5,926 nucleotides of DNA. Source: an uncultured Bermanella sp. (lineage in GTDB: Bacteria; Pseudomonadota; Gammaproteobacteria; Pseudomonadales; Oceanobacteraceae). How positions within the stretch are numbered: the first letter of the stretch is position 1; every line of letters starts with the position of its first letter. The notes under the pieces were generated by a model. That model saw only the letters and a list, made by a program, of their open reading frames with translations. It did no database searches and was not told where the DNA came from. The stretch lies in contig CAJXIK010000128.1 of assembly GCA_913054445.1 (NCBI GenBank), positions 1 to 5,926 on the forward strand, written 5' to 3'. Shown piece by piece: positions 1 to 5,133 of the stretch. The position numbers and the translations under genes are program-made.

Positions 1-151
1 GCTTTTGCTCCTGCAAAGCCCTAATAATCTACATCCATGTAGCGATGCCTCGAACACCCTAAAAAAGCACTAAACCCAACTTTAATCTAAATCCGCTAAG
101 CCGCTAAATCTCGATCAAATCGAACTGGCAGGGCAAGTAAGAGAAGCAAGG
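1..151. other. AT-rich intergenic region with two small hairpins, downstream of radC
   Basis: No supported gene lies here; the longest open frames are about 20 codons without a sensible start. Two inverted repeats are visible. Positions 1-8 (GCTTTTGC) pair with 13-19 (GCAAAGC) around a TCCT loop, with one bulged T. Positions 29-34 (CTACAT) pair with 37-42 (ATGTAG) around CC. Further along, CCGCTAA occurs twice in tandem (93-99 and 101-107), as does CTAAATC (87-93 and 104-110). The first 50 bases look like a fragment of a dispersed intergenic repeat of a kind I associate with marine gammaproteobacteria, but only one copy is in the window. No T-run follows a hairpin on the minus strand, so no clear radC terminator is seen. 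Confidence 0.45.
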
Positions 152-832
152 CTAGAGCGAACACATGCCACGTTCTGCCATGGAAACCACCTGCCCCTCC
201 CCCACGATGAAGTGATCTAGGGTACGCACCTCCACTAATTGCAGGGCCTTGATGAGGCGCTCGGTGATGCGTTCATCGCTGACGCTGGGCTCGGCCACCC
301 CTGATGGGTGGTTATGGGCGAAGATCACCGCCGCCGCGTTATGGGCCAAGGTGCGTTTCACCACTTCTCTGGGGTAGACGCTGGCACCGTCTATGCTGCC
401 GTGAAACAGTTCTTCGTAGGTGATGAGCCGGTGCTGGGCATCCAAAAACAGGCAGCTAAAAACCTCATGCTGCCGGTGCCGCAGGCGACTGCTAAGATAA
501 GTACGCACTAATTCTGGGTTCGTGAAGGCATCCTGACGTTGCAGGTCTTGTTGTAAATGGCGCTGCGCCATCTCCAGTACCGCCTGCAACTGGGCAAACT
601 TAGCAGGGCCGAGGCCAAGGTGGGCACAGAACTGCTGTCGAGACGCTTCCAAGATGGGCCGCAAACCACCAAATTCAACAAGCAGGTCACGAGCCAGATC
701 CACCGCGCTCTTACCCTTGCTGCCGATGCGCAAGAAAATCGCCAGCAACTCGGCATCGCTCAGCTGAGCCGCACCTTGGGCCAGCAGCTTCTCTCGCGGC
801 TGCTCAGCTTTTGGCCAATCTTTAATGGTCAT
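152..832 (-). CDS. radC: RadC family protein (JAB/MPN metalloprotease-like domain, UPF0758)
   Basis: 226 residues, the usual RadC length (about 224 in E. coli). Residues 1-75 form the UPF0758 N-terminal part, with the typical opening MTIKDWPKAEQPREKLL and a helix-hairpin-helix-like LGLGPAK near 72-78. Residues 103-225 form the JAB domain, with the metal-binding motif H173-N-H175-PSG, S183 and D186 (HxHx7SxxD) intact. The frame stays open further upstream to 967, but that would run into coaBC. The ATG at 830-832 matches the family start and has AAGGGA (839-844) six bases upstream. The cellular role is uncertain: the original link to DNA repair was withdrawn for E. coli, and related proteins are often found on mobile elements. 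Here it is the conserved chromosomal copy, divergent from coaBC. The gene ends in TAG at 152-154. Confidence 0.96.
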   Translation of the reverse strand: MTIKDWPKAEQPREKLLAQGAAQLSDAELLAIFLRIGSKGKSAVDLARDLLVEFGGLRPILEASRQQFCAHLGLGPAKFAQLQAVLEMAQRHLQQDLQRQDAFTNPELVRTYLSSRLRHRQHEVFSCLFLDAQHRLITYEELFHGSIDGASVYPREVVKRTLAHNAAAVIFAHNHPSGVAEPSVSDERITERLIKALQLVEVRTLDHFIVGEGQVVSMAERGMCSL

Positions 833-838
833 CCGTTT

Positions 839-844
839 TCCCTT
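839..844 (-). promoter_or_regulatory. radC ribosome binding site
   Basis: AAGGGA on the minus strand, six bases before the ATG at 830-832. It supports the shorter 226-residue RadC over the 271-residue reading that would overlap coaBC. Confidence 0.7.
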
Positions 845-854
845 AAAGGTAATT

Positions 855-882
855 TTTTCATCCCTGCATATATTGTTATACT
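855..882 (+). promoter_or_regulatory. Predicted extended -10 promoter of coaBC
   Basis: TTTTCA (855-860), a 16-bp spacer, then TATACT (877-882) preceded by the extended -10 element TG-N (874-876). Transcription should start near 889. The discriminator after the -10 is GC-rich (GCGCC), which in gammaproteobacteria often goes with ppGpp/DksA sensitivity. This would be the main promoter for coaBC-dut-algC. Confidence 0.6.
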
Positions 883-903
883 GCGCCAAGGTCTGAAGGG
901 CAA
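875..903 (-). promoter_or_regulatory. Predicted sigma70-type promoter of radC
   Basis: On the minus strand, TTGCCC (898-903) and TATAAC (875-880) are separated by exactly 17 bp. Matches to the consensus hexamers are 4/6 and 5/6. Transcription would start near 868, leaving an untranslated leader of about 35 nt before radC. The -10 box overlaps that of the oppositely directed coaBC promoter. Confidence 0.5.
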
Positions 904-904
904 T

Positions 905-910
905 AAAGGA
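905..910 (+). promoter_or_regulatory. coaBC ribosome binding site, supports GTG start
   Basis: AAAGGA seven bases before the GTG at 918-920. No ATG in the coaBC frame precedes the conserved N-terminal motif, so this site decides the start codon. Confidence 0.7.
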
Positions 911-917
911 AAGTAGG

Positions 918-2111
918 GTGCACAGGTTACGCAATAAACGAATTTTACTGGGCATCACCGGCGGCATTGCCGCCTACAAGAGCGCAGAGTTAGTACGGGC
1001 CCTCAGCGGTGCGGGCAGCCAAGTGCGGGTGGTGATGACAGCGGGGGCACAAGAATTTATCACCCCCCTCACCTTGCAGGCGCTATCGGCTAATCCGGTA
1101 CACCACAGCTTGCTCGACCCAGAGGCCGAGGCGGGCATGGGCCATATCGAACTGGCCAAGTGGGCCGACTACATCTTAATTGCACCCGCCAGCGCCAACT
1201 TTATCTCGCGACTGGCGGCCGGTGCCGCCGATGACCTGCTCACCACTTTGTGCTTAGCCAGCGTCGCCCCCTTGGCCATCGCTCCGGCCATGAACCAAGC
1301 CATGTGGCTCGACCCTGCCACCCAGGCCAACATTGAGAAAATACAACGCCTCAAAGCCATTCAAATTTGGGGGCCAGACGCGGGCCAGCAGGCCTGTGGC
1401 GACGTGGGCCCGGGGCGCATGATTGAACCCTTGGCACTGGCGCAAACCCTAGCGCAACAATTTGAAAATCAGTCACTCAGTGGCAAAACCGTCATGATTA
1501 CCGCTGGCCCCACCCGCGAGGCCCTCGACCCAGTGCGCTATATTAGCAACCACAGCAGCGGTAAGATGGGCTTTGCCCTAGCCACGGCAGCGATGGAAGC
1601 GGGCGCGCATGTCATCCTCATCGCTGGGCCGGTTAACCTCGCCACCCCAGACAGGGTAGACAGGGTTAATATAGCCAGCGCTCAACAGATGCTCGACGCC
1701 GTGCAACAGCACCTGCCGCAGTGTGACGTGTTTATCGGGGCGGCGGCGGTGGCCGATTACCGCGCGGCAGATGTCGCCACGCAAAAAATTAAAAAGCATG
1801 ACGACGACATGTGCATTCGCTTAGTCAAAAACCCCGATATCATCGCCACCGTGGCGGCCAGCGCCGACAAACCCTTCACCGTGGGCTTTGCCGCCGAGAC
1901 GCAAGATGTACTGGCCTATGCCCGTGGTAAGCTCGTGAAAAAAAACCTAGATATGATTATCGCCAACGACGTGAGCAACCCAGAGATCGGTTTCAACAGC
2001 GAGGATAACGCCATCATCATCATAGATGCGGCCTCGCAGACGCCGTTCCCCCGCGCCACAAAGTACTACCTAGCCCAACAAATCATTAACACCATTAGCA
2101 ACAAGCTGTAA
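918..2111 (+). CDS. coaBC: Bifunctional phosphopantothenoylcysteine decarboxylase / phosphopantothenate-cysteine ligase
   Basis: 397-residue cytosolic flavoenzyme of coenzyme A synthesis. The C-terminal CoaB half joins 4'-phosphopantothenate to cysteine using CTP, and the N-terminal CoaC half decarboxylates the product to 4'-phosphopantetheine with FMN. The CoaC part (about 5-185) has GITGGIAAYKSAELVR, active-site His76 in GHIELAKWAD, the FMN-contacting PASAN (90-94), PAMN (123-126) and the ACGDVGPGRM lid with Cys160. The CoaB part (about 188-397) has TAGPTREALDPVRYISNHSSGKMG with Asn211, AAVADYR (276-282), Lys290 in QKIKK and KNPDIIA. All catalytic residues are present. Translation starts at GTG with a good AAAGGA site; that start gives MHRLRNKRILLGITGG, matching the family. 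It is the first gene of an operon with dut and algC, 11 bp before dut. Also known as dfp. Confidence 0.98.
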   Translation: MHRLRNKRILLGITGGIAAYKSAELVRALSGAGSQVRVVMTAGAQEFITPLTLQALSANPVHHSLLDPEAEAGMGHIELAKWADYILIAPASANFISRLAAGAADDLLTTLCLASVAPLAIAPAMNQAMWLDPATQANIEKIQRLKAIQIWGPDAGQQACGDVGPGRMIEPLALAQTLAQQFENQSLSGKTVMITAGPTREALDPVRYISNHSSGKMGFALATAAMEAGAHVILIAGPVNLATPDRVDRVNIASAQQMLDAVQQHLPQCDVFIGAAAVADYRAADVATQKIKKHDDDMCIRLVKNPDIIATVAASADKPFTVGFAAETQDVLAYARGKLVKKNLDMIIANDVSNPEIGFNSEDNAIIIIDAASQTPFPRATKYYLAQQIINTISNKL

Positions 2112-2122
2112 CCGAGATTAAG
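2111..2122 (+). repeat. Intercistronic 12-mer, copy 1 (coaBC-dut junction)
   Basis: ACCGAGATTAAG overlaps the last base of the coaBC stop codon and ends directly before the dut ATG. It supplies only a weak Shine-Dalgarno (CGAG). A near-identical 12-mer follows dut at 2584-2595. Confidence 0.4.
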
Positions 2123-2581
2123 ATGAAAAAACGTTTTCAGGTAAAAATGTTAGATAAGCGCTTAGGCAATGACATCCCCCTGCCCCACTACGGCACCGCA
2201 GGCAGCGCGGGTTTAGACCTACGCGCCTGCCTAGAAGATACCCTAGTGCTCAAGCCAGGCGAGACTAAGCTCATCCCCACCGGCCTGTCTATTTACATCG
2301 AAGACCAGGGCCTCGCCGCCATGATCTTACCGCGCTCGGGCCTCGGCCATAAACACGGCATCGTGCTCGGTAACCTCGTGGGTTTAATCGACAGTGATTA
2401 CCAAGGCGAGTTAATGGTGAGCTGCTGGAACCGTGGCGAACACGCCTTCACCATGGAAGTGGGCGAACGCATCGCCCAGCTAATTATCGTGCCAGTGGTG
2501 CAGGCCGAGTTCGATTTAGTGACAGAGTTTGCCGCCACCGAGCGCGGTGAAGGCGGATTTGGTTCCACCGGCAGCCAGTAA
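2123..2581 (+). CDS. dut: Deoxyuridine 5'-triphosphate nucleotidohydrolase (dUTPase)
   Basis: 152-residue homotrimeric dUTPase that hydrolyses dUTP to dUMP and pyrophosphate, keeping uracil out of DNA and feeding thymidylate synthesis. Length and sequence are very close to E. coli Dut (151 residues). All five family motifs are present: motif 1 AGSAGLDLRA (26-35), motif 2 PRSGLG (70-75), motif 3 GNLVGLIDSDYQGEL (83-97) with catalytic Asp90, motif 4 GERIAQLIIVP (114-124), and the flexible C-terminal motif 5 RGEGGFGSTG (141-150) that closes over the nucleotide. The start at MKKRFQVKMLDKRLG aligns with E. coli MKKIDVKILDPRVG. Its own ribosome binding site is weak and the gap from coaBC is 11 bp, so translational coupling to coaBC is likely. 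The coaBC-dut pairing is ancient in this class. Confidence 0.98.
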   Translation: MKKRFQVKMLDKRLGNDIPLPHYGTAGSAGLDLRACLEDTLVLKPGETKLIPTGLSIYIEDQGLAAMILPRSGLGHKHGIVLGNLVGLIDSDYQGELMVSCWNRGEHAFTMEVGERIAQLIIVPVVQAEFDLVTEFAATERGEGGFGSTGSQ

Positions 2582-2583
2582 TT

Positions 2584-2595
2584 ACCGAGGTTAAG
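2584..2595 (+). repeat. Intercistronic 12-mer, copy 2 (dut-algC junction)
   Basis: ACCGAGGTTAAG lies two bases after the dut TAA and matches the copy before dut (2111-2122) at 11 of 12 positions. Here its end merges into AAGGG (2593-2597), which is the algC ribosome binding site, eight bases before the ATG. Confidence 0.4.
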
Positions 2596-2605
2596 GGCGC
2601 TCTAC

Positions 2606-4009
2606 ATGCTGAACATTGCCACCGAGATTTTCCGCGAGTACGACATTCGCGGCCAGTACCCGCTCAAGCTAAACGAGACCATTGCCCGCTTAATTGGTAA
2701 AGCCCTAGGCAGCGAGATCTTAATGGCCCAGCAGCAGTGTTGTTTTGTGGCGTGGGATGGCCGCCACTCTAGCCCTACCCTGCGCGACGCTCTGGTGAGC
2801 GGCATTTGCAGCAGCGGCTGTCACGTCAAGCTCATGGGCGCAGCCCCCACCGCCAACGCCTTCTGGGCCATCAAGCAAGACGCTCAGAGCTGCGCCATGA
2901 TCACCGGCAGCCACAACCCCAAGCAAGACAACGGCATCAAGATTGCTGTGGCAGGCTCGCCGCGCAGTGGCGAAGACATTAAAATACTGCTGTCGCGTAT
3001 TCAGCTGGGGCTGTTCTCAGAGGGCAAGGGCACCATAGAAGACGCCAGCCACCTGCTGGACGACTACCAACAGCGCCTCACGCACGGGCTAACCATTAAG
3101 CGTCCATTGCGGGTGGTGCTCGATGCGGGCCACGGCATCGGCGGCCCCGTCGCCAGCAGGGCACTGCGCACCTTAGGGGTGGACGTCATCGAAATCGCCT
3201 GTGGCGTGGACGGTGATTTTCCTCTGCATCACCCCGACCCCGCCAAGAGCAAAAATTTAAAGTGGCTACAAGAAAAAGTGCTAGCAGAAGGGGCCGACTT
3301 TGGGTTTGCCCTCGATGGCGATGCCGACCGCATCGGCGTGGTCGATAACCTCGGTAACGCCATCTTGCCCGACCGCTTAAGCCTACTGTTTGTGCAGGAG
3401 TTGCTAAGCGCCAGTACCTGCCCGCCAGACACGGGGCAAACCGTGTTATTCGATGTGAAATGCAGTGCGCAACTACAGCAGTATGTGGCGCAATGGGGCG
3501 GCCAGCCCATGATGATCGCCACCGGCCACACCAGCATGAAACGCGCCATCAAACAGACTAACGCCGTGTTCGCCACCGAACTCAGCGGCCACATTATATT
3601 TAACGATGACAGTGGCCTAGGAGTGGATGATGGCATCTACGCAGGCCTTAGGCTGTGCCAGTTGTTGGCGGCGCAGGCTCAATCACTAAGCGAGCTAATG
3701 GGGCAGTTTCCACAACTGGTGGCCACCGAAGAAATGCAACTGCCGGTAGCAGACAGCGAAAAATTTTCCATCATGACGCTGCTGCGCCATCACGCCTTTA
3801 AAGGCATGGATACTTGCACCATAGACGGCATACGGGTCAACCTACAGAAAGGCTGGGCCCTAATACGCGCCAGCAACACCACCCCATGCTTAACGTTAAG
3901 GTTTGAGGCCGAGGATCAAGCCAGCCTAGAGGTCAACATGGCGCTCATGACGCGACAGCTGCAGCAGGTACTGCCCAACCTAGAGTGTGATTTAAATGCC
4001 CTGCTCTAA
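2606..4009 (+). CDS. algC: Phosphomannomutase/phosphoglucomutase (AlgC type)
   Basis: 467 residues, close to Pseudomonas aeruginosa AlgC (463). It belongs to the alpha-D-phosphohexomutase family and interconverts mannose-6-P/mannose-1-P and glucose-6-P/glucose-1-P for LPS, exopolysaccharide and nucleotide-sugar synthesis. Four domains are readable. Domain 1 has EYDIRG (11-16) and the catalytic phosphoserine Ser102 in TGSHNP. Domain 2 has the Mg-binding loop LDGDADR with Asp237, Asp239 and Asp241. Domain 3 has the sugar-specificity loop TELSGH (324-329). Domain 4 has the phosphate-binding RASNTTPCLTLRFE (421-434). The specificity loop normally reads GExSGH, so Thr replaces the first Gly; the Glu, Ser and His that contact sugar hydroxyls are kept. 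There is a good ribosome binding site (AAGGG, 2593-2597), 24 bp after dut. The protein has no N-terminal membrane extension. The position before argB is as in pseudomonads. The symbol is by context; manB or cpsG would be used elsewhere. Confidence 0.93.
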   Translation: MLNIATEIFREYDIRGQYPLKLNETIARLIGKALGSEILMAQQQCCFVAWDGRHSSPTLRDALVSGICSSGCHVKLMGAAPTANAFWAIKQDAQSCAMITGSHNPKQDNGIKIAVAGSPRSGEDIKILLSRIQLGLFSEGKGTIEDASHLLDDYQQRLTHGLTIKRPLRVVLDAGHGIGGPVASRALRTLGVDVIEIACGVDGDFPLHHPDPAKSKNLKWLQEKVLAEGADFGFALDGDADRIGVVDNLGNAILPDRLSLLFVQELLSASTCPPDTGQTVLFDVKCSAQLQQYVAQWGGQPMMIATGHTSMKRAIKQTNAVFATELSGHIIFNDDSGLGVDDGIYAGLRLCQLLAAQAQSLSELMGQFPQLVATEEMQLPVADSEKFSIMTLLRHHAFKGMDTCTIDGIRVNLQKGWALIRASNTTPCLTLRFEAEDQASLEVNMALMTRQLQQVLPNLECDLNALL

Positions 4010-4085
4010 TCAACCTACCTAATAATAGCCACTGAGCGTATACTGCCGCCATATTCAAAATCCCTATGCCAATATGCGAACTGCC
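4010..4085 (+). promoter_or_regulatory. algC-argB spacer with -10-like box and no ribosome binding site
   Basis: TATACT at 4039-4044 could be a -10 box, with transcription starting near 4051, but no -35 hexamer is convincing at 16-18 bp upstream. The 13 bases from the box (4039-4051) match the coaBC promoter (877-888) apart from one extra C. No purine-rich Shine-Dalgarno precedes any of the three ATGs (4066, 4074, 4086). No terminator hairpin follows algC, so read-through from the upstream operon is likely as well. Confidence 0.35.
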
Positions 4086-4982
4086 ATGCCTTTAACCCGT
4101 GATGCCGCGTTTAATGTCGCCCAAGTCTTAAGTGAGGCGCTGCCTTATATTCAACGCTTCGTGGGTAAAACCATCGTCGTCAAATACGGCGGCAACGCCA
4201 TGACCGAAGACGATTTAAAACACAGCTTCGCCCGCGACATGGTGATGCTAAAGGTCATCGGCATCAATCCTATTGTGGTACACGGGGGCGGCCCACAGAT
4301 TGGCAGCCTATTAGACCGTTTAAATATCGAAAGTCACTTCGTCAACGGCATGCGTGTCACCAGCAGCCAAACCATGGACGTGGTAGAGATGGTCTTGGGT
4401 GGCCTCGTCAACAAAGACATCGTTAACCTCATCAACCAAAATGGCGGCGTCGCCATGGGCCTAACCGGTAAAGACGGCAAGCTCATTGAAGCCACTAAGT
4501 TGAAGGTCACGCAAAAAAGCCCCGACATGCAACAGCCGGAGATCATCGACATCGGTCATGTGGGCGAAGTGCTCAGCATCAACACCGACGTGCTAGACAT
4601 GCTCGCCACATCGAACATGATTCCGGTGATTGCCCCCATCGGCGTGGGCAAGGACGGCGCGTCTTACAACATCAATGCCGACCTCGTGGCGGGCAAGGTG
4701 GCCGAGGCAGTGGGTGCCGAAAAGCTATTGCTACTCACCAACATCGCCGGCCTCATGGACAAAGAAGGCGGTATTTTAACTGGTTTAAATACCCAACAGG
4801 TGAATGACCTTATCGAGGATGGCACGATCTACGGCGGCATGCTGCCCAAGATTCAATGTGCGCTCGATGCGGTAAAGGGCGGCGTGAGCAGCGCACATAT
4901 CATCGATGGCCGCGTTAATCACAGCACTATGTTAGAGATATTCACCGACGAAGGGGTGGGTACCCTCATCACCAACGCTTAA
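4086..4982 (+). CDS. argB: Acetylglutamate kinase (probably arginine-sensitive, hexameric type)
   Basis: 298 residues. It phosphorylates N-acetyl-L-glutamate with ATP, the second and usually controlling step of arginine synthesis, in the cytosol. It has the amino-acid kinase fold. Lys33 in VKYGGNAM, HGGGPQIG (66-73), Arg90 in GMRVT, Asn195 and Asp199 in YNINAD, and Lys255 in GGMLPKI correspond to known substrate and ATP contacts. An N-terminal helix of about 25 residues (AAFNVAQVLSEALPYIQRFVG) precedes the kinase core. E. coli ArgB (258 residues, arginine-insensitive) lacks it, while the arginine-inhibited hexamers of Pseudomonas and Thermotoga have it, so feedback inhibition by arginine is expected. 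I chose the ATG at 4086 (MPLTRDAA) because it aligns with Pseudomonas MTLSRDDA. An in-frame ATG at 4074 would add only MRTA. Neither has a recognisable ribosome binding site. Confidence 0.96.
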   Translation: MPLTRDAAFNVAQVLSEALPYIQRFVGKTIVVKYGGNAMTEDDLKHSFARDMVMLKVIGINPIVVHGGGPQIGSLLDRLNIESHFVNGMRVTSSQTMDVVEMVLGGLVNKDIVNLINQNGGVAMGLTGKDGKLIEATKLKVTQKSPDMQQPEIIDIGHVGEVLSINTDVLDMLATSNMIPVIAPIGVGKDGASYNINADLVAGKVAEAVGAEKLLLLTNIAGLMDKEGGILTGLNTQQVNDLIEDGTIYGGMLPKIQCALDAVKGGVSSAHIIDGRVNHSTMLEIFTDEGVGTLITNA

Positions 4983-4989
4983 CAAGCGT
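4975..4989 (+). repeat. Small hairpin spanning the argB stop codon
   Basis: ACGCTT (4975-4980) pairs perfectly with AAGCGT (4984-4989) around an AAC loop, placing the TAA stop (4980-4982) at the stem-loop boundary. No T-run follows, so it is not a simple terminator. Confidence 0.4.
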
Positions 4990-5133
4990 GAGCAATTCCT
5001 AGCCAGCCTCGAACGACTAAAGGCTGGCGAACGAAAACAGATTTTTACGTTGCACCCCGCGGGCAGTGACATTAGGATACTAACCTCTAAAAAAACTCCA
5101 TTCCTGTGGTTGCCGCAAAAAATATACGTATGA
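4981..5133 (+). other. Start-less small open frame overlapping the slmA start (possible decayed or non-canonical gene)
   Basis: A frame offset +1 from argB is open from 4936 to a TGA at 5131-5133, which overlaps the slmA ATG (5130-5132) as ATGA. After the argB stop it reads about 50 residues: an amphipathic, charged segment (REQFLASLERLKAGERKQIF) followed by a strand-like segment (GSDIRILTSKKTPFLWLPQ). The composition looks protein-like. No ATG or GTG exists in frame; the first TTG (5050) would leave only 27 residues. A GTG at 4988 lies just outside the frame and would enter it if one base were added before 4996, giving about 48 residues. So this may be a small gene broken by a one-base deletion, a sequencing error, a gene with a non-standard start, or chance. 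I do not recognise a family. Confidence 0.35.
5002..5046 (+). terminator. Weak terminator-like hairpin after argB
   Basis: GCCAGCCT (5002-5009) pairs perfectly over 8 bp with AGGCTGGC (5021-5028), with an 11-nt loop. A T5 run lies at 5042-5046, but 13 bases of A-rich sequence separate it from the stem, which is too far for a standard intrinsic terminator. It may act as an attenuator or RNA-stabilising stem. It also falls inside an open frame reading ASLERLKAG, so it may be a by-product of coding sequence. Confidence 0.25.

Noticed and set aside
111..123. TCGAT-caa-ATCGA palindrome downstream of radC as an operator or terminator
   Set aside because: A 5-bp stem is expected by chance, has no T-run on either side and has no partner copy.
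833..967. Extension of RadC by 45 residues to an ATG at 965-967
   Set aside because: It would overlap the coaBC start and both promoters. The added residues (MPPVMPSKIRLLRNLC...) are not RadC-like, and the ATG at 830-832 has a good ribosome site and matches the family start.
3229..3636. Long minus-strand open frame inside algC, and similar frames opposite argB and slmA
   Set aside because: They are shadows of GC-rich coding sequence with no ribosome sites and low-complexity Ser/Pro/Ala-rich translations. The plus-strand proteins are unmistakable.
4882..4900. Possible SlmA-binding sites from several GTGAGC occurrences (e.g. 1971, 4882, 4988, 5571)
   Set aside because: None forms the full GTGAG-N2-CTCAC palindrome; they are isolated half-sites in GC-rich coding sequence.
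5106..5129. GTG start adding eight residues (MVAAKNIR) to SlmA
   Set aside because: No Shine-Dalgarno precedes it. The ATG at 5130 gives the more typical N terminus and the ATGA overlap. The GTG start cannot be fully excluded.
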